A DNA stretch of 64,000 nt from contig NW_003314265.1 of assembly GCF_000143415.4 (NCBI RefSeq), positions 798,944 through 862,943 of the forward strand. Direction: 5' to 3'. The stretch's first letter is position 1, and each line of letters begins with the position of its first letter. The position numbers and the translations under genes were made by a program. Below, piece by piece: positions 22,962-34,892 of the stretch. The notes under the pieces are model-generated. The model searched no databases. It worked only from the letters and a program-made list of their open reading frames with translations, and was not told the origin of the DNA. Origin of the DNA: Selaginella moellendorffii. Its lineage: Eukaryota; Streptophyta; Lycopodiopsida; Selaginellales; Selaginellaceae.

Positions 22962-25900
22962 TCAATTTTCTCCCATTCCCTCGCTCGCGATCTCCGCTGC
23001 TCTGGTGGGCGCTCTCGCCTTGAGCAGCATCTCCTCGTACTCGCTCTCCGGATCCGAGAGCGCGACGATGGCTCCTCCAGCGCCCAGAGAGATCTCTCCC
23101 CCCTGGATCACCAGCGTCCGGATGACAATGCTGAGATCAAACGAGGAGCTGAACGAGAAGAACCCAATGGCGCCCGAGTAAACTCCCCTCGGGCAAGTCT
23201 CCACGGCGTCCAGGATCTCCATCGTTCTCAGTTTCGGGGCTCCCGTCATGGAGCCGCCTGGAAACGCAGCCTTTACGCAGTCGATCGGTGTCACGTCGGC
23301 CCTCTTCTTGCCTCGCACGGTGCTCACGAGGGTGTGAACCGTGGAGTATGTTTCCACCGCCATCAGATGTGGGACGTGGACCGAGCCCGCGGTGCAAACG
23401 CGACCGAGATCATTGCGTAGGAGGTCCACGATCATGAGATTCTCGGCCTGGTCCTTCTCGCTGCACAACGACCCAAAGTTCACGTAGAGATCGTCAAAGA
23501 GTATGTACCTTTCTCGGAGTTGCGATCGTAGCATCTCGTCTTCCAGAGATGACTTCCCGCGAGGAACTGTTCCTTTGATCGGCTTTGCTTCTAGAGTCCC
23601 AGTCCTGTCGAGTTGGAGGAACCTCTCCGGCGATGACGAGCAAACACACGGGCCTTCGTTGCCAAAGTGTAGCCACGAAGCATAAGGTGCCGGATTTGTT
23701 CTGCGTAACACGGAGTACAGCTCGAGTGGATCTCGGAAGAGTGCTCTTCTCTTCATTTGCGCCGTCAAGCAAACCTCGTAGCTTTCCCCATCGGCAATGT
23801 ACTTGAGACACCTTTCAACGTCGTCCATGTACTCGTCTTTGGTTCTCGACAGAGTGAAGTTTTCTGTGATTGTTAGGTTGTTCGAGTGCTCCGGATATTT
23901 TTTCTCACACTTCGAGTTATCTCTTATGGAACTTAGACCAGCAATTTTCTCGGCTGTTTGTTCGACCCAAGATACCGCAGCTTCAGTGGATTCTCTGGTT
24001 TCTTCATGTACAGCAACTGTATAAACATCGCCAGTCAAGTGGTCTATAGAAATGAAACGATCGGCCTTAAAAAATGCAGCATCCGGAACAGAGGATTTGT
24101 GACGATTGGATAACGGACCACATTCACATTTCAACTCGTATCTGTTGAAGGCCTATGTAATCTTTTCGAAATGGAAAGAAGAATATTTTGCTTACCCAAG
24201 ATAGCCAACGAAACCACCAACAAATTCAAAAGGCAGCTGCTGGTAATCCTCTTTTCTGCAGCTGTAGCGTTGTGTTTCCTGGAGAGAAAAAAAGAGAGAG
24301 ATGAAGTTATACATAGAAATCGTCACACCTTGTTCATAAACTCAAAGAAGCCGTCGCACAGCGCTTTCTGAAACACATCACCATTTACATCTTCAACTCG
24401 TAGAACACCTCGGCTTCTGTAAACACACCATGAAAAATTCATGCAGTTAAAAAGTAAGAAACTTACGAGTCGTTTGACAGGCAATATGTGATCTTTTGCC
24501 ACAAACAACCACCCTTCCCGCCCATGTAAGAAAATCTGCATCTATTCTGGAATGATAAAAGAGTCTTTTAGTGGAAGAAAGACGTCGAACCATAAGCAAC
24601 CTTGTCCGCAGTGGCGCTGTCCAGCCAGAAAGTGTTCTCAACTGAGTTCCGGCCATAAACTACACGAAAGATATTCTCGGATCCGCCAACAGCAGTTTCA
24701 AGGCTTCGAAGTTTTTTAAAACAAAGCCTTAAAGGGACACGCGCAACTGGCTTGAACGTCTCCGCGATCCTTCCCAAGGCACCGGTGGTTGCTCGAACCT
24801 ACACAAAAAGTCTGCCACTTGAACCGGATTAAGCTCGTCTAGAAACACAAACACATACCCGTGAATTTGCTCTCAAAAAGCAGCGTGTGATTTCAGCGAA
24901 GTTCTCCAAGAGTTGCCTTCCATGTACAGTAGCAATACTCTCTGGATGGAACTAAAACAACAATGTGGTCAATAAAGAGAACAGGATAATAAAATTTACC
25001 TGGACTCCATGATGCGGCCATTTTTTATGTGAAACGCCCATCAGCAAACTATTTGAGTGATAAGTAGCCTCAAAAGTTTCATCTGTTTCCAACAAGCTCC
25101 TACGTTCCTCTACTGTTCGGCCACACGGAACAGGCTTCTCAGACAATGTCCACGCAGTTGGGATCAAACTCGAAGGAAGAGAAGCACTCTCTAATATCAA
25201 CGAATGGTACCTTACGACCTGCCAGAAGACTGTACAACATAAAAACGCAGAAAACTTCGCGAGCTACCTTAAAACCGGAACCGGAAGGAATGTTTCTGAA
25301 AAGTGGATGGTGTGTATGTTGAATAGCACTACAAAGCAAGCCAAACAAATAACGATACCGAAACTCTATAAATGAATAAGAAAAACCTCAAACGCCCATG
25401 AACTGGCTCTGGTGCGTGTATAATTCTCATTCCGTGTGCATATCCCAAAGCCTGAAGATAAGTCTGTTTACCAAGAGAGCGAAACCAGCAGAAGAAAGAA
25501 TAAAAACCTGATGTCCCATGCAAACTCCCAAAATGGGAATGTCATGACATTCTTGCAAAAGCCGCACACAAACACCTGGACCATAAGAAAGCTAAAGCCG
25601 AGCAAGAAAGTCACAAAACAAAAGAACCTATATCAGAAGAACGATCCGGCGATCCAGGACCAGGTGATATGACAACGTTGTCAAACTCGTATAGGAGGCG
25701 CTGGAGCTCACGGAATGTTAACTCATCGTTTTTCAGCACGACGGGAGCCACTGCAAAGATAGACAATCTTTCGTGAATGAGAGCACTTTCAAGTTCCAAG
25801 TTCTTACCTCCGTTCACTATCGAAAGCAACTGAAAGAGATTGTAAGTGTAGCTATCGTAGTTGTCTAGTATCAAAGTTCTAAGCGACCGTGATAATTTGT

Positions 25901-26268
25901 TATCCGGTTCCTGTGGACGTCCTTGCTGAAAAACGCCTTCTGTCGCTTTAAAGTTCCTGCCATCATAATCGTCACTACCAGATCAATCCATTTACCCGGA
26001 GTACCTTGGAAGCGAAGCACCATTGAGAGTTTCCGCTCGCTCCGCTTTGAGCTGCGCCACGAGCTCGCCAGGCAGCTTGCATTCCTCCTGGCGAGGCATT
26101 GATCCACGCGTGAAATTCCAAAGAACGCGAGAAGATTACCTTGTCGGCGTACTCCGAGAATCCGATTCTGGCGCATGACAGCCTTCCATCGCCAATGCGA
26201 TCGGCGCGCCGTGTCGAGGGAAAGAATGGCGATGGCCCCTGAGAAGGCGGCAATACAAGAGCGCGCAT
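22962..26268 (-). CDS. ADCS: Aminodeoxychorismate synthase (PabA-PabB fusion), plastid
   Basis: Fourteen exons (26268-26005, 25925-25808, 25750-25628, 25575-25508, 25451-25387, 25328-25268, 25218-25000, 24951-24859, 24798-24601, 24546-24467, 24416-24329, 24278-24196, 24141-23509, 23460-22962) give about 863 aa. The first exon is Ser/Arg/Ala-rich and likely a chloroplast transit peptide. A class I glutamine amidotransferase follows ([15 protein letters not shown], nucleophile in GVCMGHQ, His-Glu in FHPES), then a PabB chorismate-binding domain ([63 protein letters not shown]). The enzyme makes 4-amino-4-deoxychorismate for folate synthesis. The last intron (23461-23508) is 48 nt, divisible by three and free of stops, so retention would add 16 residues. 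Confidence 0.94.
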
Positions 26269-26879
26269 TCTAAAACCCTAAAAACAGGGGTGAAAGAATG
26301 TCGTGTTCTAGTTGAGTAATAAAACTTTCCTTTCCCACTTGGGAAATATTCTCCGTACAAGGAAACCGACCAGATTGACCAGCCAGTCAAAACGAGAATC
26401 TTAGCGCGAATCTTTCTATTCGATTTTTCTTGAAACGAGAGAGAAATGAAAGAAGAAACTTATGGTGTGATTGAGGATCAAATTACAATGCGGGACGATC
26501 GGCAACGCAAAATCTTTGTGACGGCATCCATTTGTGCCCCCATTTTGCCATGCTATCCCTCTTCTTCCAGCCTATTTACAAATGATCTTGTTCTTGCGTG
26601 TTCTTCACTGGCTCAGCAGCGAGGCAGACGCTGGATTCATACAAACAATGCCCAGGCAACATACCCTGACGAAGGAGTGAATCCACGACAAGAGGCTGTG
26701 CCTGTCCAAGCCCAAGAACAAGCTGCGGCCACGCATTAGGAGATGGGCGGATCCAAATCGAGCCAGCCGAAACATCTTGTGCGCCGAGAACATCTTTGCC
26801 CCTTGCCGGTGGATCACGACGCCATCGCCCAGAAAATTAGGGCAGGAGGGACTCTGTGATATTTTAGGGTTTATCCGCC
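26269..26879. other. Intergenic gap between ADCS and CRM gene
   Basis: These 611 bp lie between divergent starts (ADCS minus, CRM plus). Plus-strand ORF 26446-26739 matches nothing I know and is probably chance. No TATA box is evident. It should carry both promoters. Confidence 0.5.
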
Positions 26880-29800
26880 ATGGCGACACTGTCGTGGGGG
26901 CTGGCGCCGAGTCCATGCCGCATTGGACGCCCCAGGCCGCGGCGATCGTCGGGCGCGAGCTGCCAGCACTCTGCGAGGTAGAAGTCTCTCGGCTCTGATC
27001 GGCATTTCCTGACGATTCAGCAGGCTCGCAGGATCGAGTTCTTGCATCCCGGCATTGCAAAACGGGAGCAATGTAGCTGATAGCTCGCAAGAATCCGCTT
27101 GGATAGCCGCCCTAGATGGTCTGGAATACGAGGAGGAGCAGCAGGGCAGCTATGACAGGAGGAAGGATGAGAAGGACCGAATTGATGCATCGTGGAATCC
27201 TCTCAAGTACAAGGCTCCATGGACGCATGCCGATGAGCAGCAGCCGCGAGTGGACGAGAGAACCTGGCGGAGGAAGGATCCGGTTCTCTCGACGATCTCT
27301 GGGTATCCGCTTGGATACAACCAAACCAGCACGAATCCCCCGCTGGTAACTTCTTACGAGCAGTTTCAACAGCACGAGGTAGCCGAATCCACGAGAGACT
27401 CTTCCGCAGTGTCGCAGATCGCTGACAACTTACGCAGGATAAAAGCTCCCCAGAGAGACATCGTTCCGCAGAGGAATGAATCCAGGATTGGGAATCTAGT
27501 GAACCGGCTAGTTGGTCCAGCAATCACTCCTCCTGGCGAAAGCTCCATGTTGTCTACGTTTCCATCACAGACATGGAACGCCAACTTGCCAGCAATGCTT
27601 TTGGAGGAGCCGCCAAAGCCTGCTCCAAAGTTTCCGTGGGAAATGGAGGATTTTTCGAAGGCTCCGTCTGGAGAAGAAGAACAGCCGCAGCGAAGAGTGA
27701 GACCACCATCGCTTGCCGAGCTCGTGCTTCCGGATGCCGAGCTTAGGAGGTTGAGAACGATGATTATCCACACAAAGGAGCGGATTAAAGTGAAGAAGCT
27801 CGGCATCACCCGCAACGTTGTGCAAGCGATTCACCAGAAATGGAGAACCAGTGAGATTGTCAAGCTGAAGTGTGACCAAGAGGTGGCCATGAACATGAGG
27901 AAAGTACATGAGGAGTTGGAGGTAAGTACCTTTCTTTTATCCTCACAATTGGCCTGAATTATTTTTTCCTTTATTACAGAAAAGAACAGGAGGCTTGGTA
28001 ATCTGGCGAGCTGGAGCTGCGCTCGTGATCTATCGTGGGAAAGACTACGCTGGTCCTCCTAAGGAACGATGGATTCCAACCGAAAGCGTGTCGAAACCGA
28101 AAGAAAGTGTGGAGAAACCAGAAAAGTCACACGTATCGGGAGAGTTGCTAGGCATTGATACACAGTTCAAGGAGTTCGTGAATCACATTCCGTTCATCGA
28201 GGCGGAGTACGAGATGCAGATGGATCGATTGTTGGCCGAGCTTGGTCCGAGATATGCAGACTGGAAAGGTGATAGACCCGTGCCAGTTGATGGGGATAAG
28301 TTGCCTGCAATCGATCATAACTTCAAGTCACCATATCGACTTTTGCCATATGGAATGGAACCCAAGCTTAGCGATAGGGAGTTTACGAATCTGGTGCGGC
28401 TTGCAAGACAAATGCCACCGCAGTTTGTTATTTGTAAGCTCTTTTGTTTTCTTCTCTCTCTCCCTCTCTCTGATGGTTTTTTTTTGTTTTTGCAGCAAGA
28501 AATAAGGGGCTCCAGGGTCTGGCCAAGGCAATGGTGAAGTTGTGGGAAAAGACTGAAATCACCAAGGTTGCGATCAAGCAAAGCGTTCAAAGTACAGACA
28601 ACGCAAAAATGGCTGACGAACTTAAGGTTGTCAATTCGTTTTTGTAAGTCAGCACGGTAGAGTTCCTGAAGTCTCATCTTACACTTTTGTTTGGTTGATG
28701 CAGCGGCTTACAGGGTGTGTACTTCTTGGAAGAGAGAAAACCCACATGATATTTTACAGAGGAAAGGATTTTCTTCCTGCTCCAATTGCTGCTGCATTTG
28801 AAGAGCGTGAAGCCATGTCTTTTGCAAACAAAGACGTTGAAGACAAAGCAAGAATGCTGCCTACGGGAAAAGTTACCGAGAAGATAGTCCACGTTGAACA
28901 AAGGCCACAGGAAACAGAAGCAGATATTAAGCTCAAGGAGTGGATTAAGAACCAAGAAGAGGAGAAACGCAGAGCGATCGTTATGAAAGCTGCCAGAGCA
29001 GCCAGAGCAAGACGGATAGAGAGGCGGCTCGACATTGTAAGTAGCTTCTTTTTCTTTATGTTTTTTGGTCATAGTGCGGTATTTGTTGTAGGCCGTTCGC
29101 AAGAAGGAAAAGGCAGAGGAAGCACTGTCTAAAGTTGAGAAGCTTATGAAGCCGCGTGAGCCTTCAGAAGACCGCGAAACGATTACGGAAGAAGAACGCT
29201 ACACCCTGCAAAGAGTTGGGCTTAAGATGAAAGCATTTCTTTTGCTAGGTAAGTCTTCTGGAATTATCTTCTGTGTTCGCTGATTCAGTGCGTAAGCAGG
29301 ACGGCGAGGAGTCTACTCTGGCATTATTGAGAACATGCATCTGCATTGGAAGTACAGAGAACTCGTGAAAGTGGTGTACAAGGGAAAGGACAGAATGGAC
29401 ATCGAGGATACCGCGAAAATGATCGAATGCGAAAGTGGAGGCATTCTTATTGGCATATATCCAGTCTCCAAAGGACAGGTGTTTTTGTACTATCGTGGGA
29501 AAAATTACAGACGGCCAGAGGAGCTTAGGCCGCACAATCTTCTCACGAAAAGAAAGGCCTTAGCAAGATATACGGAAACTCAACGACGAGAGGTTTGTTG
29601 TCAACTGCTGTACTGGCTTGCTAATCCTGATTTTCTTGTAACTGCGACAGTCTTTGTCTCGCTACATTTTAAGCTTGGAGCATGACATTCGATCACTGGG
29701 TTATATTCTGGTATGATCTAGCTTCTCTCATAGTGTTGTCACCGATGGCTTCATTCACAGGAAAAGGCTAAAGCTGACGAAAGCGAGTCTGATGAAGATG

Positions 29801-30777
29801 CTGGGTCTGATGAAGATGCAAGTGACGCCGACGTCCAAGACGACAACAGTGATGACAAGGCAGTTCAGCTTTTGTCGACGAAAGGCGCCACTCAGGCTGA
29901 AATGCCTGTCGCGCCGCCATTAAAACGATACCAAAGGTCGAGGCATCTTGATCTTGGTCCGATTCTTCGGGCGGAACCTCTCTCTAACAGAGAGAGGTTG
30001 ATACTGCGGAAGCGGGCGCTACTGATGGGAAAGCCTTCGCATTTTCATATTGGTAAGGACGGTCGTTGAAAGCTACATTTCGGTTGATTAATTTCGTGAT
30101 ACAGGGAAGTGTAATCTCGTTGGGGGCCTTATAACATCAATCAGGATTTTCCTAAAGAAACGTGCGCTGGTAAAGATTGGGATGAAAGGTCGTGCTTTAG
30201 GAACATCTGTCCAAGAGCTGGTAAAGCTTATCGAGGTAACTAGCTACAACTTTATCCTTGTGCCAATCTTTAAGCACTTCTTTTTCTGCAGGATGGTACG
30301 GGAGCAGCCTTTGTATGCCAAGAGAAGCATAAATTGATATTCTATCGTGGGTGGCCCGAAGGAACGAAGCACCCAGCGTACATGGACGAGGATCTGTCCG
30401 CCGATCTGGTCGCAGCGGTTAAAGAAGAAGACGGAACGGATTATGCTTTTGCGGATGAAAGTCGCGAAGAATCAAACACGGACATGGAAGGCGACTTGGC
30501 AAATGATAGTGGAGATGAGACTGCAGGGGAAGTTTCCGAGCTTGAATCTAGTAGTGACGACGAGAGCTCTGAAGAGGATTACAGCGATGAAGCTGACTTC
30601 TGCAGCGGCGAGGCTGACTTTGGAAGGGATCATGCAGATAACTCGGCTCCCAACTACAGGAAGGCCGAGGAGGAATCGGCTTACAGCACTGGTGAGGAAA
30701 GCGATGATGAAGTCTGGAGTGTATATGACAGCCAGGATCAAGAGAAGCCGCGTCCGGCTATAGTGGACGAGTTGTAA
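26880..30777 (+). CDS. CRM-domain chloroplast splicing factor (CFM2-like, four CRM domains)
   Basis: Eleven exons (26880-26977, 27024-27921, 27980-28433, 28496-28626, 28704-29036, 29092-29248, 29300-29592, 29651-29710, 29761-30052, 30105-30235, 30292-30777) give about 1,110 aa. The N terminus is Arg/Ser-rich and transit-peptide like. Four CRM domains are visible at roughly residues 260-345, 430-565, 672-765 and 880-970, each ending in a strand like [27 protein letters not shown] or [11 protein letters not shown]1 has [16 protein letters not shown] and CRM2 [14 protein letters not shown]. The C terminus is very acidic and Ser-rich. Four CRM domains is the CFM2 architecture (CRS1 and CFM3 have three). 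CFM2 binds plastid group I and II introns with partner factors. Targets in this plant are unknown. Confidence 0.92.
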
Positions 30778-31720
30778 TTCAGTCAATCACACTGGTGAGT
30801 TCTTGCTTCGCTTTCTTACTCGTAACTTCTTTGTTTTGTTTATGCTGCAGTGCGATTTTTGTCGGACGAGCCTGACGTCAACGGGATTACGTGTCGAAAA
30901 CTCGTAAAATATTCAAGGGAAGGCGAAGAATCTCCATCTCGTGGTCTTTGGATCATCTTTTAGCTCTCGCCAAAGCTCATGGTGCCTTGCGACCCGTAGG
31001 CTGTATTGTAAGGCGGCTTTTCTCTTTTTTGTTTCGTTTTTCTCTCTTCTCCATCGGTACGCTGATGCAGCACCTAACATTGGTATTTTATCTGCAGAGA
31101 AAACAAAATTATTCTTCGACCGTGCAGCAGGCAAAGTGGCAGAGGTCACTCCCCAGTAAGATTTAGACATTGTACCCGTCCTAAGAAAAAACAAAGGGAC
31201 TAACCTCTCTAGTTTTTCTTGGGTCCTGTGCAGTTCCAATCAATCGGTCTTCTGCAAAGAAAGCGAAGATAAGAAGCAAGAAGAAGCCGCCTCTTTCCAA
31301 GCCGAAAAGAAAATCCAACTTGGCGTGGGACCGAACTGTCGATGGCTGTGGCTAACAACGATTCTTCCCTGCACAACGAAAGCGTCCCGGTAACAAGCAC
31401 CAGCTCTCGCAACTGTCTCGAGTCGCTCCAAGCATCCGTGCTGCAAGACTGTATCTTGCAACGCAACAAACGAGTAAGTGCGTGGTTTTTCTCTCGACCC
31501 GGACGAGGATCTAAGCGTGTTTTCTCCTCTTCCAGCATGATTTGGAGGCCCGCCGCTGTCATGTATGATCATCCCAGCAAGAGTGAATTCGTCCCCCGCA
31601 ACAGGATTTTTGGAACGCTGGCGACCAACACGCTGGGACCAAAGAGTGGTGCCCATGTCTAGAGAGGAGCTCTGACGAGAGATAAGAAGCCGCAATCCTC
31701 ACGAGAAAACAAGCAAGCGA
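30778..31720 (+). other. Downstream spliced-looking region, unrecognised
   Basis: Several good splice signals follow the CRM stop codon: GTGAGT at about 30795 with CTGCAG near 30850, GTAAGG near 31010 with CTGCAG near 31098, GTAAGA near 31156 with GTGCAG near 31235, and GTAAGT near 31472 with TTCCAG near 31538. Open segments between them read SWSLDHLLALAKAHGALRPV, a TKLFFDRAAGKVAEVT piece and a Lys-rich piece, but the frames cannot be joined without doubt. This is either a spliced 3' UTR of the CRM gene or a small separate gene. I do not recognise a family. Confidence 0.35.
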
Positions 31721-32365
31721 AGTCATGGACCACAGCCTGAGAGAGTAGTAAACACGAACAAACGTCGTGCCACGACCGCCAAATGGAAGCCATTTTTTCA
31801 AAGACATCCGCCCGCGAACTGGACAGCGGCTGGGATGGCGCCACGCGGCCGCCCTAGCCCCCATCCAACGGCTACAGTTTGAAGTTTCTATTTCCGCCGT
31901 AGATGCGCCCCATCTAACGGCTGCCACTGACGAGTTCTTTCTCCTGTGTGGGCGGCATTGTGTGTTTTTATATTTCGTTTGGAAAGCTAGAGAGGAGGAG
32001 GAGGAGGAGGGCGAGGAGGAGGAGGAGGAGGAGAATGGCATGAAAATCTGCGCTCACAGGATTCCTTCCCAGCGCGCGCACCTTTCCTCGTCGCAAGGCA
32101 GAGACCTTCTTCGTGTCCCGTGCGCGCCGAGGAGGCGGTACTACATTTCTACTTTGCTTGCGATCTCCTCCAAAGTGGCCGCGGATTCATCACGCCAGTC
32201 ACAGGATCTGGCAGCCGCATTGGGAATTCGATAGCGCGCGCGCGCGCGGGCAATCCATCGATCGATCGGCTTCGCAATTGCCCTCTTTTTTCTTCTCTCT
32301 GTCTCTTTCTCTCTCTTGTTCTTGGTTGTTCTTGGCCGGGGAATTTCGATAAGAAGCGAGCGATC
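31721..32365 (+). promoter_or_regulatory. Upstream region and 5' UTR of LRX gene
   Basis: No gene is supported. The stretch contains a GAGGAGGAG purine run (31985-32035), a CGCGCGCG run near 32236 and a CT-rich leader (32285-32330) just before the LRX ATG, typical of plant 5' UTR or core promoter DNA. The LRX frame is open upstream to 32120 without a stop, but the signal peptide starts at 32366. Confidence 0.45.
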
Positions 32366-33673
32366 ATGCGCGGGATTTCCAGATTCCTCCTCTCTCTCTC
32401 GCTGATAATCGCGGCGGCGATCCAGCAGGCATCGAGCAGCAGGATCGATGCTGCCGCCGCGCATTCACACACGCACATGAGGTTCCAGCGCCAGCGCCGG
32501 CTCGAGGGCGCGTCCGAGGCATCGATCCGGAGCCTGTGGGACGCCTACACGGCGCTCCAGGCGTGGAAGGCGGCAATCACCAAGGACCCACTCAACATCA
32601 CCGCGACGTGGATCGGCGACGAGGTTTGCAGCTACAAGGGCGTCTTCTGCTCGGCTGCCCCGGACGATTCCTGCGAGAGGGTGGTCACCGGCATCGATCT
32701 CAACCACGCCTACCTCAGCGGCAAGCTCGTCGAGGAGCTGGGCCTCCTCTCCTACCTCGTCCTCTTCCACATCAACACCAATTTCTTCTCGGGCACCGTC
32801 CCGCCCTCCTTCTGCAAGCTCGCCCACCTCTACGAGCTCGACCTCTCCAACAATCGCTTCTCCGGCCCCTTCCCCAACGTCACGCTCGATCTCCCCAGCC
32901 TCCGCTACCTGGACGTGCGCTTCAACCGCTTCCGCGGCGGCATCCCTCCCCGCCTCTTCGATCGCGGCCTCGACGCCATCTTCGTCAACGACAACGATTT
33001 CCAGTGCGCCGCCCCGGCCACGCTCGCAAACTCCACCGCCTCGGTGCTCGTCCTCGCCAACAACATGATCCAGGGCGAGATCCCGAGCTCCATCGGCGCG
33101 CTCAACGGCAGCGTGGAGGAGATCATCCTCCTGGGCAACATGCTCACGGGCTGCATCCCCGACTCCATCGCCAACCTCACGCAGGTCACCGTGCTCGACC
33201 TCAGCGGCAACCAGCTCGGCGGCTACGTCCCGGACGCCATCGCCGCCATGAAATCGCTCGAGCAGCTCAACCTCGCGGGGAATCTCCTCTCGGGGACGCT
33301 GCCTGAGGGGATCTGCGAGCTGCCCAAGCTCCAGAACCTCACGCTCGAGGATAACTTCCTGACGGACATCGCCCACCAGTGCCTCGAGCTGCCCGCGTCC
33401 AACGGAACGATCGTGGACACGGACCGGAACTGTATTCCTTACCAGCCCAACCAGAGACCCCACGACCAGTGTGCGGACTTCCTCTCGCAGCCGACGAGCT
33501 GCCAACCGGAGCCGCTGGTAATGGCGCCGCCCGTGCTACCACCGCCACCTCCATCACCGCCGCCACCATCACCGCCGCCACCGTCACCGCCGCCGCCGCC
33601 ACCCGAGTACCACTACGAATCACCGCCGCCACCTTCATACCACTACGAATTACCGCCACCTCCACCGTACTGA
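32366..33673 (+). CDS. LRR-extensin (LRX/PEX-type) cell wall protein
   Basis: The single exon encodes 435 aa. Residues 1-26 form a signal peptide (RFLLSLSLIIAAAIQQASSS). The LRX N-terminal block follows (LWDAYTALQAWKAAITKDPL, then TATWIGDEVCSYKGVFC), then about ten leucine-rich repeats (ELDLSNNRFSGPFP, LRYLDVRFNRFRGGIP, VLDLSGNQLGGYVP), a Cys-rich hinge (NCIPYQPNQRPHDQCADF) and a short extensin-like tail with PPPPPSPPPPSPPPP and two Tyr-containing YHYE repeats. LRX proteins sit in the wall, bind RALF peptides and link wall state to growth. The tail is much shorter than in Arabidopsis LRX1, so this resembles the shorter members. High GC and no introns fit the family. Confidence 0.93.
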   Translation: MRGISRFLLSLSLIIAAAIQQASSSRIDAAAAHSHTHMRFQRQRRLEGASEASIRSLWDAYTALQAWKAAITKDPLNITATWIGDEVCSYKGVFCSAAPDDSCERVVTGIDLNHAYLSGKLVEELGLLSYLVLFHINTNFFSGTVPPSFCKLAHLYELDLSNNRFSGPFPNVTLDLPSLRYLDVRFNRFRGGIPPRLFDRGLDAIFVNDNDFQCAAPATLANSTASVLVLANNMIQGEIPSSIGALNGSVEEIILLGNMLTGCIPDSIANLTQVTVLDLSGNQLGGYVPDAIAAMKSLEQLNLAGNLLSGTLPEGICELPKLQNLTLEDNFLTDIAHQCLELPASNGTIVDTDRNCIPYQPNQRPHDQCADFLSQPTSCQPEPLVMAPPVLPPPPPSPPPPSPPPPSPPPPPPEYHYESPPPPSYHYELPPPPPY

Positions 33674-33803
33674 TTGATTGGATTTTAGTTTGTCAGCGAC
33701 GCTTGAGACATTCGATTCTCGGTTTGTTCGCGAGTTAGCTGGAAACAAGGAGCAAAAGAAAAGCAAAGAATGTTTGCCTGTCTGGTTTGATTGTCGGCGC
33801 TGC

Positions 33804-34853
33804 TCACACAGGATCCACGGCCATGGGCTCGGCAGCCGCCACTGGAGCTTCCATCGAGACAAAAGCGCCGCTGCTGCTCGTGTCCTGCTCGATCGCGCTG
33901 CTCTGCTGCTCGTCCTCGAGCGTGGTCTGTAGCGAATCAACCTGGAGTGAAACACAAGGCCAAGTTAGAACAACTAGGAAGATGTTTGATCGCGACAAAA
34001 AAAAAATGAAAGGATGGATGGATGGAATGGAACTTACGGCGTGTAGCAAGAGGGCGAATTGTTTCTTCCGGAGCTCCAGTGTCCGAGTGGCGGTCATGTT
34101 CTCGGCCTCGAGCGTCGCGATCTCTTTCTCGAGCTCGGTGATCACGTTCTGGGTCTCTGATCGCGGAGGTTGAGCGGCTATCAGCCGACGAATGGCTTCG
34201 CACTCCTCTTTGTGCTGCCTCTCGATCTTGCTTTGCTCGAGTTGGATCTTCAAATCTTCGATGTCATTCCTAGTCTTTGAAAGAAAAAAAAAAAAAAAAG
34301 GTTTTTCAGCCTCAGTGCGAAAGTGAGCTCGAGGAGAACAAAAGAAAACACGAACTCGATCGAATACCTGGATGGTTTGCTGGTCGAGCTGCTGCTGCAA
34401 ATCCTTGAAACTCTGCTGCTCGCGCTTGTTGGCATCGATCACGGCCCTCGTCTTGAGCAGCGGGAGCTCGAAAGTGCTGAGCTCCTGCAGCAAGGATTTG
34501 TAGAGCTTCTCGCACTCCACCACATTGTCGGAGCTCTTATCCACCTCGGCCACGAAGGCGACGAACTTCTTGAGCAACTTCTTGAGCGGCGGCTCGCCCC
34601 GGGTCGTGGTGGTCCGAGTGAGCAGCCGCTGCCGGATGATCGCATCGTCCTCGGCAGGCCCAAACGCAAAATGCCCGGTCACTTCTTCGCGCTTCCCAGC
34701 TACCTTCTTCACCTTCGTCCCCGACCTAACTCCTGTGAGAAGATCACCCGTGAGCGAAGAATGCGAGAGATCTAGCGAGAGGTTCCAGCAGCGCCTAGCT
34801 ACGATGATAAAGATGAACGATGGGAGCTACTTGCCTGCCGGCTCTGTCGCCAT
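33804..34853 (-). CDS. THO7: THO complex subunit 7
   Basis: Four exons (34853-34835, 34732-34368, 34274-34038, 33941-33804) give about 252 aa, as expected for THOC7. The strongest matches are [60 protein letters not shown] and [15 protein letters not shown]. Most of the protein is predicted coiled coil. In metazoan THO, THOC7 pairs directly with THOC5; a THO5 gene lies about 11 kb away in this window. The first exon is only 19 nt, and its intron starts with GCAAGT, a GC-AG intron required to keep the frame. The start codon is 39 bp from that of the divergent PPR gene. Confidence 0.92.
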
Positions 34854-34892
34854 AGCGCTTTCGCGCTCTCCTAGAAACCCATATTAGGGTTC
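34854..34892. promoter_or_regulatory. 39-bp bidirectional gap with telo-box-like palindrome
   Basis: Between the THO7 and PPR start codons lies AAACCCATATTAGGGTT, an inverted pair of telo-box-like AAACCC/GGGTT elements, which are common in promoters of plant housekeeping and translation genes. A shared promoter is inferred. Confidence 0.6.

Noticed and set aside
32465-33505. Minus-strand 346-codon frame opposite the LRR-extensin
   Set aside because: Antisense shadow of a GC-rich gene; Val/Glu/Ala-rich with no motif, while the plus strand has a signal peptide and LRRs.
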